Origin: an uncultured Clostridia bacterium
Lineage (GTDB): Bacteria > Bacillota > Clostridia > Oscillospirales > Acutalibacteraceae
Length of the DNA: 18,945 bases
Assembly: GCA_937919155.1 (NCBI GenBank)
Contig: CALFPM010000075.1
Span: 1-18,945 of the forward strand
Direction of reading: 5' to 3'
The position numbers and the translations under genes are program-made. Under the pieces are notes generated by a model. The model made no database searches, was not told the DNA's origin, and saw nothing but the letters and a program-made list of their open reading frames with translations. Shown here piece by piece: positions 7,101 through 15,700 of this stretch. How positions within the stretch are numbered: position 1 is the first letter of the stretch; every line of letters starts with the position of its first letter.

Positions 7101-8198
7101 ATGGCAGCATTTACAGCTAAAGATGTTCAGGCTCTCAGAGAAAAGACAAACGTTGGTATGATGGATTGCAAAAAGGCACTCACAGAAGCTGACGGTGATA
7201 TGGATAAAGCAGTAGAAATCCTTCGTGAGAAGGGTCTTGCAACAGCAGCAAAGAAAGCAAGCAGAGTTGCAGCAGAAGGTGTTATCGGTCTTTACTCAGA
7301 CGGTTCAGCTTCAGCTCTTGTTGAGCTTAACTGCGAAACAGACTTTGTTGGTAACGGTCCCGAGTTCAAGGCTCTTGCAAATCAGATTGCAAAGACTGTT
7401 GTTGAAGCAAAGCCTGCAGATCTCGATGCACTTCTTGCAACAACAATTTCAGAAGGCAGCCTTTCTGTTGCTGATGCAATTCAGGATCTCTTCCTTAAAA
7501 TTCGTGAGAACCTTAAGCTTCGCCGTTTTGTTCTTGTTGAAGGTACAGCTGTATCATACATCCACGGCGGCGGTTCAGTAGGTGTTCTCGTAAGCTTTGA
7601 CACAAACGCAGCTGACAACGATGAGTTTGTTGCTATGGGTAAGAACATTGCAATGCAGGTTGCAGCTATGAGCCCCGAGTATCTCAGCAAGGAAGATATT
7701 TCTGCTGATGAGCTTGCAAAGATGAAGTCAATCACAATTGACAGCTCACTCAACAAGCCCGAATCACTTCCCAAGCCCATTCTCAGAAAGCTCTTTGAAA
7801 AGGCTTGCAGTGAGAAACTTTTCAGTGACGAAGATATTGCTGCTTATGAAGAGCAGAAGAACAACAACTTCCTCTTCAACTTCCTTTCAAAGGAAGCAGT
7901 TGCAACTCTTGCACAGCTTGCAGTAGCAGGTAAAGAAGAATATATGAACGACAAGATTTTCGCAGGTGCTGTTGACGGACGTATCAAGAAGCAGCTCAAG
8001 GAAATCTGCCTTCTTGATCAGGCTTTTGTTCGTTCAGACCTCTTTGACGGCACAGTAGCAGGTTATGTTGCTGATGTTGCTAAGAAGCTTGGCGCTGACA
8101 TCAAAGTTACAGGTTTTGTTCGTCTTGCAAAGGGCGAAGGTATCGAGAAGAAAGAAGATAACTTTGCAGCAGAAGTTGCAAGCATGATGAATAACTAA
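7101..8198 (+). CDS. tsf: Elongation factor Ts, with an unusual internal insertion
   Basis: EF-Ts releases GDP from EF-Tu. The N-terminal UBA-like domain is at residues 5-55 (TAKDVQALREKTNVGMMDCKKAL), the EF-Tu contact ETDFVGN at 79-85, and the core repeats follow. The C-terminal signature KEICLLDQAFV (300-310) and GEGIEKKEDNFAAEV (346-360) close the protein. At 365 residues it is longer than usual (about 280-310). The extra length lies between about residues 207 and 288, where normal EF-Ts has a short coiled-coil segment. GAGGAGG at 7085-7091 supports ATG 7101; the longer frame from 6981 overlaps rpsB and lacks homology. Like rpsB, its codons are biased for high expression. Confidence 0.95.
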   Translation: MAAFTAKDVQALREKTNVGMMDCKKALTEADGDMDKAVEILREKGLATAAKKASRVAAEGVIGLYSDGSASALVELNCETDFVGNGPEFKALANQIAKTVVEAKPADLDALLATTISEGSLSVADAIQDLFLKIRENLKLRRFVLVEGTAVSYIHGGGSVGVLVSFDTNAADNDEFVAMGKNIAMQVAAMSPEYLSKEDISADELAKMKSITIDSSLNKPESLPKPILRKLFEKACSEKLFSDEDIAAYEEQKNNNFLFNFLSKEAVATLAQLAVAGKEEYMNDKIFAGAVDGRIKKQLKEICLLDQAFVRSDLFDGTVAGYVADVAKKLGADIKVTGFVRLAKGEGIEKKEDNFAAEVASMMNN

Positions 8199-8210
8199 TA
8201 AAAATCTTTT

Positions 8211-8243
8211 CGGCTGTTACCAATCGGTAGCAGCCGTTTTTTT
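8211..8243 (+). terminator. Intrinsic terminator of rpsB-tsf
   Basis: CGGCTGTTACC (8211-8221) pairs over 11 bp with GGTAGCAGCCG (8226-8236), loop AATC, followed by seven T. It starts 12 bases after the tsf stop. Confidence 0.93.
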
Positions 8244-8305
8244 GTTTGTATTTTTTTGTTTTCTTTGCAAATGATATTAACACTAAATTGCAAAGGAGAA
8301 TAATT

Positions 8306-8491
8306 ATGGCAAACCTTACAGCAAAAGAACTTTCTGCCCTTGAAGATCAGCTTAACTGCGAACAAATGCTTATCAAAAAGTATAAAGCATACGCTCAGGT
8401 GGCAAGTGACCCACAGATCAAAACAACATGTGAGCAGATTGCGGCGCAGCATAAACAGCATTATGATACCCTTATGGGTCATCTTTATTGA
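8306..8491 (+). CDS. Small spore-coat-type protein (CotF/ferritin-like helical family)
   Basis: This 61-residue protein (MANLTAKELSALEDQL...) is mostly helical, with the pattern ALEDQLNCEQMLIKKYKAYA and a histidine/glutamine-rich C-terminus. Small clostridial proteins of this kind are usually annotated as spore coat protein; I recognise the family by its look, not from a search. The start at 8306 follows AAAGGAG (8292-8298). The longer frame from 8246 starts in the terminator tail and is rejected. A second coat-type gene follows 16 bases later, so the two form a pair between two terminators. A perfect inverted repeat spans the upstream region and overlaps the ribosome binding site. I see no convincing promoter, vegetative or sporulation type. 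Confidence 0.8.
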   Translation: MANLTAKELSALEDQLNCEQMLIKKYKAYAQVASDPQIKTTCEQIAAQHKQHYDTLMGHLY

Positions 8492-8507
8492 GAGGGGAGA
8501 AAACAGA

Positions 8508-8783
8508 ATGAATTTCAATTCAAATTTTACGGACAAAGAGATTATGGACGATATTTTAAGCTCACAGAAGCATATCAGTGATGTTTATAACACTTTTTCC
8601 AATGAATGCACCAATCAGCAGCTTCAGACAGATATGCTCAACATTCTCAAAGAAGAGCATACAATTCAATTCAGCGTTTTTGGCGAAATGCAGAAAAGAG
8701 GCTGGTACAGCCCTTGTGCAGCTCAGGCTCAGATGATTAATGAAGCAAAAACAAAATACGAAAACCTTGCAAATCAGCTTTGA
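8508..8783 (+). CDS. Spore coat protein, CotF-like
   Basis: This 91-residue protein has the CotF-like pattern: IMDDILSSQKHISDVYNTFSNEC, then LNILKEEHTIQFSVFGEMQKRGWY, ending in a Gln/Ala-rich helix. In spore formers such proteins are coat or coat-associated; the function of this copy is inferred from family resemblance only. The start at ATG 8508 follows GAGGGGAG (8492-8499). The longer frame from 8340 overlaps the first coat gene and is not credible. A UUCG terminator follows six bases after the stop. Confidence 0.85.
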   Translation: MNFNSNFTDKEIMDDILSSQKHISDVYNTFSNECTNQQLQTDMLNILKEEHTIQFSVFGEMQKRGWYSPCAAQAQMINEAKTKYENLANQL

Positions 8784-8788
8784 TTTTG

Positions 8789-8823
8789 GCGGATGCCTTC
8801 GGGTATCCGCTCGATTTTTTTTT
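8789..8823 (+). terminator. Intrinsic terminator of the coat gene pair
   Basis: GCGGATGCC (8789-8797) pairs over 9 bp with GGTATCCGC (8802-8810), closed by a TTCG tetraloop, then TCGA and ten T. Confidence 0.93.
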
Positions 8824-8843
8824 ATAAAATTTTATAAAAAGGG

Positions 8844-8872
8844 TTGGAAAATTGAACGATATGCTTTATAAT
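8844..8872 (+). promoter_or_regulatory. Promoter for the hprK operon
   Basis: TTGGAA (8844-8849) and TATAAT (8867-8872) are 17 bases apart. The predicted start near 8879 gives a leader of about 50 bases before hprK. Confidence 0.78.
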
Positions 8873-8927
8873 AACATTATTATTGGTTTATCATTGAAAA
8901 GATGAATCGAATCATAAGGAGAATATT

Positions 8928-9893
8928 ATGAGCAAATATTCTGTTTCTCTCGAAAAGGTTGTCAATGACCTTTCTTTCCAGGTAATTTATACACCGAAAG
9001 ATATTGCGGATATTTATATCACCGCTCAGGATGTCAACAGACCCGGTTTGATTCTCACGGGTTTTGAGGATTATTTTGATCCCGCCAGAATTCAGTTTTT
9101 CGGACTTACAGAACTTGAATATTTCAAAAGTCTGAGCAAAGAAGCTTTTCTCGAATGTCTTGAACGCTTTTTCTCGAAAAGACCTGCGGCAATAGTTGTC
9201 ACAAGAGATCTCAAATGCGGAAAGCGCTTTCTCAGCTTTGCTGAAAAATATGAAGTTCCTGTTTTGAGCACCTCGGAATCAACTTCGGGTTCAATGGCGG
9301 CGGCGATTTCTTATCTTGGTGTTGAGCTTGCGCAGCGCATTACCCGTCACGGCGTTCTTGTTGAGGTTTACGGTGAAGGCGTTCTTATTCTCGGCGACAG
9401 CGGTGTCGGTAAGAGTGAAACAGCTCTCGAACTCATAAAGAGAGGTCACAGACTTATTGCTGATGATGCAGTTGAAATTCGAAGAGTTTCAAATAAGACA
9501 CTTGTCGGATCTGCACCTGATAACATAAGGCATTTTATTGAACTTAGAGGTGTAGGTGTACTTAATGCAAGGCGATTGTTTGGTATGGGCGCCGTTAAAA
9601 TGACGGAAAAGATTGACATGGTTGTTCAGCTTGAGCCGTGGGACAGTGAAAAGGTTTATGACCGCCTCGGTCTTGATAATGAATATACCAATATTCTTGA
9701 TATCAAGGTGCCTGTAACAACCGTGCCTGTAAAACCTGGTAGAAATCTTTCCATCATTATTGAAGCTGCTGCAATGAATAACAGGCAGAAGAAGATGGGT
9801 TATAATGCAGCAAGAGAGCTTCTTCACAGTCTTGGAATGACAGATGATGTAATTCCCGCTCAGAAAGAGCTTGAATTTTGGCATAATTTTTAA
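8928..9893 (+). CDS. hprK: HPr kinase/phosphorylase
   Basis: HprK phosphorylates HPr on Ser46 when glycolytic intermediates are high and removes the phosphate when inorganic phosphate dominates, giving the CcpA co-repressor signal. The 321-residue protein has an N-terminal regulatory domain (1-130), the conserved HGVLVEVYG with His141, a Walker A loop GDSGVGKS at 156-163, GHRLIADD at 173-180 and the family signature IELRGVGVLNARRLFG at 204-219. All expected catalytic elements are present. AAGGAG at 8916-8921 sets the start. It leads an operon with a glucokinase-type gene. HPr itself (ptsH) is not in this window. Confidence 0.96.
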   Translation: MSKYSVSLEKVVNDLSFQVIYTPKDIADIYITAQDVNRPGLILTGFEDYFDPARIQFFGLTELEYFKSLSKEAFLECLERFFSKRPAAIVVTRDLKCGKRFLSFAEKYEVPVLSTSESTSGSMAAAISYLGVELAQRITRHGVLVEVYGEGVLILGDSGVGKSETALELIKRGHRLIADDAVEIRRVSNKTLVGSAPDNIRHFIELRGVGVLNARRLFGMGAVKMTEKIDMVVQLEPWDSEKVYDRLGLDNEYTNILDIKVPVTTVPVKPGRNLSIIIEAAAMNNRQKKMGYNAARELLHSLGMTDDVIPAQKELEFWHNF

Positions 9894-9927
9894 TAATATG
9901 TGATAAAATTTTTTGGAGGTAAAAAAT

Positions 9928-10875
9928 ATGTATAGAATTGGTGTTGACCTCGGCGGAACAAATATCGCTGTTGGTGTTGTTAATGAAGAACTCAAAATCG
10001 TAGGCAGAGGTAAGGTTAAAACAAGGTGCCCCAGACCTGCTGCGGAAATTTTTGATGATATTGCCGTTGCAGTTGAAATGGCTGTTAAAGATGCAGGTAT
10101 TTCAATGGATGAGGTTGTTTCTGTCGGTGTCGGTACTCCCGGTTCTGTAAATAAGAATAACGGATATATCGAATTTGCAAATAATCTTGATTTCAACAAT
10201 GTTCCTGCAAAGGAAATGCTTGAAGAAAGACTCGGAAAAACCGTTTACCTTGATAACGATGCCAACTGTGCTGCTCTTGGTGAGGCTATCGCAGGTGTCG
10301 GAAAGGGCGTTGGCAACTTTGTTGCGGTTACTCTCGGTACAGGTGTAGGCAGCGGCATCATAGTTAACGGCAAAATTGTAAGTGGTGTTAACTATGCAGG
10401 CGGTGAAATGGGTCATACTGTTATTATGGTTAACGGTAAGCAGTGCAACTGTGGCAGAAAAGGCTGCTGGGAGCAGTACGCTTCAGCAACTGCACTTATT
10501 TCGCAGACCAAGGAAGCTATGCTCAACGATAAAGAAAGCAAAATGTGGCAGCTTGTGAACGGAAACATTGATTCTGCAAGCGGCAGAACCGCTTTTGATG
10601 CAATGCGCCTTGGTGATGCAACTGCAAAGAAAGTTGTAGACGATTATATTTATTATGTTGCAGTCGGTGTTATTAATATAATCAACACATTCCAGCCTGA
10701 ATTTGTATGTATCGGCGGCGGAATCAGTCACGAAGGAGAAACAATTCTCGCTCCCATCAGAAAGCACGCTGATGATGAAAGATACAGTGTTCATTCCGGC
10801 AAACAGTGCAAGATCGTTGCTGCAGAGCTTGGCAATGACGCAGGTATCTTCGGCGCAGCTCTTCTTGATGAATAA
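9928..10875 (+). CDS. ROK-family glucokinase
   Basis: ROK kinases phosphorylate glucose or related sugars with ATP. The 315-residue protein has the phosphate-1 loop DLGGTN (7-12), the catalytic DNDAN (109-113), LGTGVGSG (136-143), GEMGH (159-163) and the zinc site CNCGRKGCWEQ with Cys173, Cys175 and Cys180. There is no helix-turn-helix, so it is an enzyme, not a ROK repressor. Glucose is the likely substrate because of its place behind hprK and near pfkA; N-acetylmannosamine or fructose cannot be excluded. GGAGG at 9916-9920 favours ATG 9928 over an upstream in-frame start at 9913. Confidence 0.9.
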   Translation: MYRIGVDLGGTNIAVGVVNEELKIVGRGKVKTRCPRPAAEIFDDIAVAVEMAVKDAGISMDEVVSVGVGTPGSVNKNNGYIEFANNLDFNNVPAKEMLEERLGKTVYLDNDANCAALGEAIAGVGKGVGNFVAVTLGTGVGSGIIVNGKIVSGVNYAGGEMGHTVIMVNGKQCNCGRKGCWEQYASATALISQTKEAMLNDKESKMWQLVNGNIDSASGRTAFDAMRLGDATAKKVVDDYIYYVAVGVINIINTFQPEFVCIGGGISHEGETILAPIRKHADDERYSVHSGKQCKIVAAELGNDAGIFGAALLDE

Positions 10876-10894
10876 ATTTTAATCGGAGGAAATA

Positions 10895-11800
10895 ATGAAC
10901 TCTTATAGTGAAATCTGTGCACTTTGCGATGAAATAAAATGTGAATATTCTGTTGATGTGCCTTTGAGGGACTATACGAGTTTCAAAATCGGCGGCAAAG
11001 CTGATCTTCTTGTTTTTCCCGATTCAAAAAATAAAATTCTTGCAGTAACTGAGTTCGCAAGGAATGCAAGTATCCCTGTTTTTGTTTTAGGCAAGGGCAG
11101 CAATTTGCTCGTAAGTGATGAAGGATTCCGCGGTGTTGTTATCAATACTTGCAAAATGGATAAGATTGAGTTGATAGATGAAACAACAATATCTTGTCAG
11201 TGCGGAGCTTCACTTTCCCGACTTTGCCGTTTTGCTCTTGATAATTCGCTTGAAGGTCTTGAGTTTGCATTCGGTATTCCGGGAACAGCAGGCGGAGCAG
11301 CATATATGAATGCAGGTGCTTACGGCGGAGAAATGAAGGATGTTTTAATTCGCTGTGAACACATCACACCTGGCGGTGAGTTGTCTGAATTTGATGCCGA
11401 TAAGCTTGATTTGAGCTATCGACACAGTGTTTACTCAGATTCTGATTATGTTATTTTGTCGCTTGTTCTTAAGCTTAAGAAAGGTGATAAAAACGAGATA
11501 AAAGCCAGAATGGATGACCTGATGTCCAGACGAAAAGATAAGCAGCCTCTTGAATATCCCAGTGCAGGAAGCACTTTTAAACGCCCTGAGGGTTATTTTG
11601 CAGGCGCACTCATTGAACAGTGCGGCTTGAAGGGATATTCATCGGGCGGAGCTCAGGTCAGTGAAAAGCACGCGGGATTTGTTGTTAATAAAGGCGGAGC
11701 AACTGCAGCTGATGTTCTGAATGTAATTAACCATTGCAGGGAAACCGTTTATTCAGAAACGGGAGTAACACTTGAACCTGAAGTTAAAATTATTGGATAG
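10895..11800 (+). CDS. murB: UDP-N-acetylmuramate dehydrogenase MurB
   Basis: MurB reduces UDP-GlcNAc-enolpyruvate to UDP-MurNAc with NADPH and FAD in the first stage of peptidoglycan synthesis. The 301-residue protein has the FAD-binding YTSFKIGGKAD (27-37) and GKGSNLLVSD (67-76), GIPGTAGGAAYMNAGAYG (127-144), and YRHS with Arg176. Ser226 (in YPSAGSTFKRP) is the proton donor and Glu295 (LEPEV) the partner. It is a type II (short) MurB. GGAGGA at 10885-10890 supports the start, 19 bases after the glucokinase gene. Confidence 0.96.
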   Translation: MNSYSEICALCDEIKCEYSVDVPLRDYTSFKIGGKADLLVFPDSKNKILAVTEFARNASIPVFVLGKGSNLLVSDEGFRGVVINTCKMDKIELIDETTISCQCGASLSRLCRFALDNSLEGLEFAFGIPGTAGGAAYMNAGAYGGEMKDVLIRCEHITPGGELSEFDADKLDLSYRHSVYSDSDYVILSLVLKLKKGDKNEIKARMDDLMSRRKDKQPLEYPSAGSTFKRPEGYFAGALIEQCGLKGYSSGGAQVSEKHAGFVVNKGGATAADVLNVINHCRETVYSETGVTLEPEVKIIG

Positions 11801-11812
11801 GAGGGGATTTGA

Positions 11813-12715
11813 TTGTCCTTTTCGTCAGATGTAAAAAGCGATATTTCTAAGTTGGAAAATCTTTCCCCTTGTTGTTTCCATGCACAAGTCTACGGGCTTG
11901 TGCTTTTTGCTCATTTTTCAAAATATAATTTTTCTATTACAACAGAAAATTCTGATGTTTTTTCGCTTTATCGTTCATATTTGAAGGATTATTGCGGAGT
12001 GGACCCCACAATCAGTGAAAGCGGTCACAAGAAGATGACAGCTTATCTTAAAACCGATACTGAAAAGGAAACAGTGTTTGAAAAGTTTGGTCACACACTC
12101 AGGGAACCGACATTGAGAATTAACCGTGCAAACATATCTGATGAATGTTGTGCAGGGGCGTTTCTTCGTGGGGTTTTTCTTTCTTGCGGAACTGTCACTG
12201 CGCCCGAAAGGGGATATCATCTTGAATTCGTTGTTCCGTATAAAAGACTTTCATCTGATTTGATGAAATTTATGGACGAGCTTAATCTCAAACCGAAATA
12301 CATTGTCCGCAAAGGTAATCATGTCATTTATTTTAAAGACAGTGAGAGTATTGAGGATATACTTGCAATTATCGGTGCGCAGGAAGCTTCTCTTTATGTT
12401 ATGGGAATAAAAATCAGAAAAGATGTCATTAATAAAGTTAACAGAAAACTTAATTTTGAGATGTCCAACATAAATAAGACGGTTGAAGCTTCAAATGCCC
12501 ATATTGAAGCAATTGAGTACATTGAAAATAAAAAGGGTCTTTCCTGGTTGCCTGAGGCTCTTCAGAAAATTGCTCGTTTGCGAGTTGAACATCGAGAAGC
12601 AAGTCTCAGTGAACTGGGTAAACTGCTTGATGAACCTATTTCCCGCTCGGGTGTTAATCACAGATTAAACAGGATTGTTCAGCTTGCTGACAGTCTTAAA
12701 AACGGAGAAAAATAA
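11813..12715 (+). CDS. whiA: DNA-binding protein WhiA
   Basis: WhiA is a DNA-binding protein of Gram-positive bacteria linked to division and chromosome segregation. The 300-residue protein has a degenerate LAGLIDADG fold (AGAFLRGVFLSCGTVTAP near residues 114-131, GYHLEFVV next) and a C-terminal helix-turn-helix from about 215 (LPEALQKIARLRVEHREASLSELG) to 290. The start is TTG 11813, preceded by a strong AGGAGGGG at 11799-11806 that overlaps the murB stop; MSFSSDVKSDI is the usual beginning. rapZ and yvcK, often found between murB and whiA, are absent here. The stop overlaps the dnaE start (TAATG). Confidence 0.94.
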   Translation: MSFSSDVKSDISKLENLSPCCFHAQVYGLVLFAHFSKYNFSITTENSDVFSLYRSYLKDYCGVDPTISESGHKKMTAYLKTDTEKETVFEKFGHTLREPTLRINRANISDECCAGAFLRGVFLSCGTVTAPERGYHLEFVVPYKRLSSDLMKFMDELNLKPKYIVRKGNHVIYFKDSESIEDILAIIGAQEASLYVMGIKIRKDVINKVNRKLNFEMSNINKTVEASNAHIEAIEYIENKKGLSWLPEALQKIARLRVEHREASLSELGKLLDEPISRSGVNHRLNRIVQLADSLKNGEK

Positions 12716-15700
12716 TGGCTTTTACACATTTACATGTACATAGTGAATACAGCTTGCTTGACGGTGCATGCAGAATTGAACCTATGCTTGATAAAATCAA
12801 AAGCATGGGTCAGACTTCTGTTGCCATAACAGATCACGGCGTAATGTACGGTGTAATTGATTTCTATAAAGCTGCATTGAAAAAGGGTATAAAGCCCGTT
12901 ATCGGATGCGAGGTATATGTTGCTCCGAGATCCCGTTTTGACAAGGTGCACGGCATAGACAGTGAGCGTTATCATCTGGTTTTGCTTTGTGAGAATAACG
13001 AGGGTTATAAGAATCTCATAAAGCTTGTTTCGGAAGGTTGGGTTAACGGATTTTATACCAAACCGAGGATTGACAAAGATCTTCTTGAAAAATATCACGA
13101 GGGAATAATAGCTCTTTCAGGTTGTCTTGCGGGTGAAGTTGCCAGGGCGCTTCAGCAAAATGATTATGATGAGGCGAAGCGTGTTGCTCAATGGTATTCC
13201 GAGACAATGGGTGAGGGGAATTATTTTCTTGAAATTCAGAATCATGGTCTGGATGACCAGATTCGCATTAACCCCGAGCTTATCAGACTGTCAAAGGAGC
13301 TTCAAATCCCGCTTGTAGCAACAAACGATGCTCACTATGTTGACAAATCTGATGCTAAAATGCAGCAGATACTTATCTGTATCCAGACAAACCACACAAT
13401 CGGAGAGGATACAGGTCTTGAATTCGGGACACAGGAATTTTATCTTAAAAGCGAAGAGGAAATGCTGGTTGCATTTCCTGAGTGTCACGAAGCAGTTGAA
13501 AACACAGCAAAAATTGCTGAAAGATGTAATGTGACCTTTGAATTTGGTCAGACGAAATTACCTCATTTTGATGTTCCTGAGGGGTACGGCCATTTTGAAT
13601 GGTTTTCTTATCTTTGCCGCAAAGGTCTTGTTGAGCGTTACGGTGAAAATCCGCCTGCCTCATATGTGGACAGGCTTAATTATGAACTTGATGTTATAAA
13701 TAAAATGGGATATGTAGATTATTTTCTTATTGTTCATGATTTTATTAAACACGCAAAAGATCAGGGTATCCCTGTCGGTCCGGGCAGAGGTTCGGGTGCT
13801 GCAAGCATTTGTGCTTATTGTATTGGAATAACAGGAATAGATCCGATGAAATATAGTCTTCTTTTTGAGCGTTTTCTTAATCCTGAAAGAGTCAGTATGC
13901 CTGATTTTGATATTGATTTTTGCTTTGAACGCCGGGGAGAGGTAATTGATTATGTTATCGATAAATACGGTGCGGATCACGTTGCTCAGATTGTAACCTT
14001 CGGAACACTTGCCGCAAAGGCTGCAATACGTGATGTTGGCAGAGCATTCGGATTGCCGTATTCAACAGTTGATAATATAGCAAAACAGGTTCCTAATGAA
14101 CTGAATATAACAATAGAAAAGGGACTTAAGCGTTCTAGTGAGTTTAAGTCTCTTTATGATAATGACGATGAGGCGCGAGAGCTTATCGATATGGCAAAAA
14201 AAGTTGAAGGTATGCCGCGCCATGCATCGACACACGCTGCAGGTGTTGTTATTACACACGACCCTGTAGTTTCATATGTTCCTCTTGCAAGAAACGATGA
14301 GGCAGTTGTGACACAGTTTCCCATGACCACACTTGAGGAGCTTGGTCTGCTTAAGATGGACTTTCTCGGACTACGCACGTTGACTGTTATTAAATCAGCT
14401 GAAAAGTTGATCCGAAAACATACATCTGATTTTTGTATAGATAATATAGATGTTGAGGACAAAGCTGTTTTTGAAATGATGTGTTCTGCTCAGACGGAAG
14501 GCGTTTTTCAGTTTGAATCGGCAGGAATGCGGAGTGTTTTATCTCAGTTGAAGCCTGAAAGTCTTGAGGACTTGATTGCCGTTATTTCGCTTTACAGACC
14601 GGGACCGATGGATTCGATTCCGACTTACATTGAAAACCGTCATAATCCTCACAGAATCAGATATAAGACTCCTGAACTTAAGAGCATTCTTGATGTTACT
14701 TACGGATGTATGGTTTATCAGGAGCAGGTAATGCAGATTTGCCGTGAGCTTGCGGGATATTCATACGGCAGAGCAGATATTGTCCGCCGTGCAATGAGCA
14801 AGAAAAAACACGATGTAATGCTTAAGGAACGCAAGAATTTTGTTCATGGAATTGTTGATGAGAACGGAGTTGTTGTTTGTGATGGTGCAGTAAGACGCGG
14901 AATTGATGAAAAGACTGCTAATGATATTTTTGATGAAATGATGTCGTTTGCATCTTATGCGTTCAATAAAGCTCACGCTGCGGCCTACGCTTATGTTGCT
15001 TATCAGACTGCGTGGTTGAAATGCCACTATCCATGTGAATTTTTTGCCGCACTTCTCACAAGTTTTCTTGATAACACAGGTAAGGTTGCGCAATATATAG
15101 GTGAGTGTTCAAGGCTTGGAATAAAAATTCTTCCTCCTCATGTAAATCAAAGCACGGAAGCTTTTGAAGTTTCGGGCGGTAATATTCATTTCAGCTTGCT
15201 TGCTGTTAAGAATCTCGGAAGAAATTTCATCAAAAGAATGATTGATGAAAGAAGTCTTAACGGAAATTTTGACGGCTTTTATGATTTTTGCCGAAGAATG
15301 TATGGCAAGGATTTTAACCGCAGAGCCATTGAAAGTCTTGTTAAATGCGGTGCATTTGACGGGCTTGGCGCAAACCGTAAGCAGATGTCTTCCGTGATTG
15401 AGGATATAATTCAGGATTTAGAAAATGATAAGAGACGCAATGTTGACGGTCAGATTGGATTTGGAGATCTTATGAACTCTGCTCAGGATATTTCTTCTGT
15501 TCCTTCGTTCGCTTATCCGGATGTCGATGAATACTCGGCGGATGTTCTCCTGCGATATGAAAAAGAGGTTGCAGGTATGTATTTGTCGGGTCACCCGATG
15601 GCAAGATATAAATCTTTATCAGATAATCTGAAGTGCGCTAAAATCACTGAAATTACTGAAGAAGAGTCGGTGTATAAAGATAACGATAGGGTTAAAATCC

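Noticed and set aside
9489..10199. Long minus-strand frame of 236 codons
   Set aside because: It is antisense to hprK and the glucokinase gene, with no ribosome binding site or recognisable domain.
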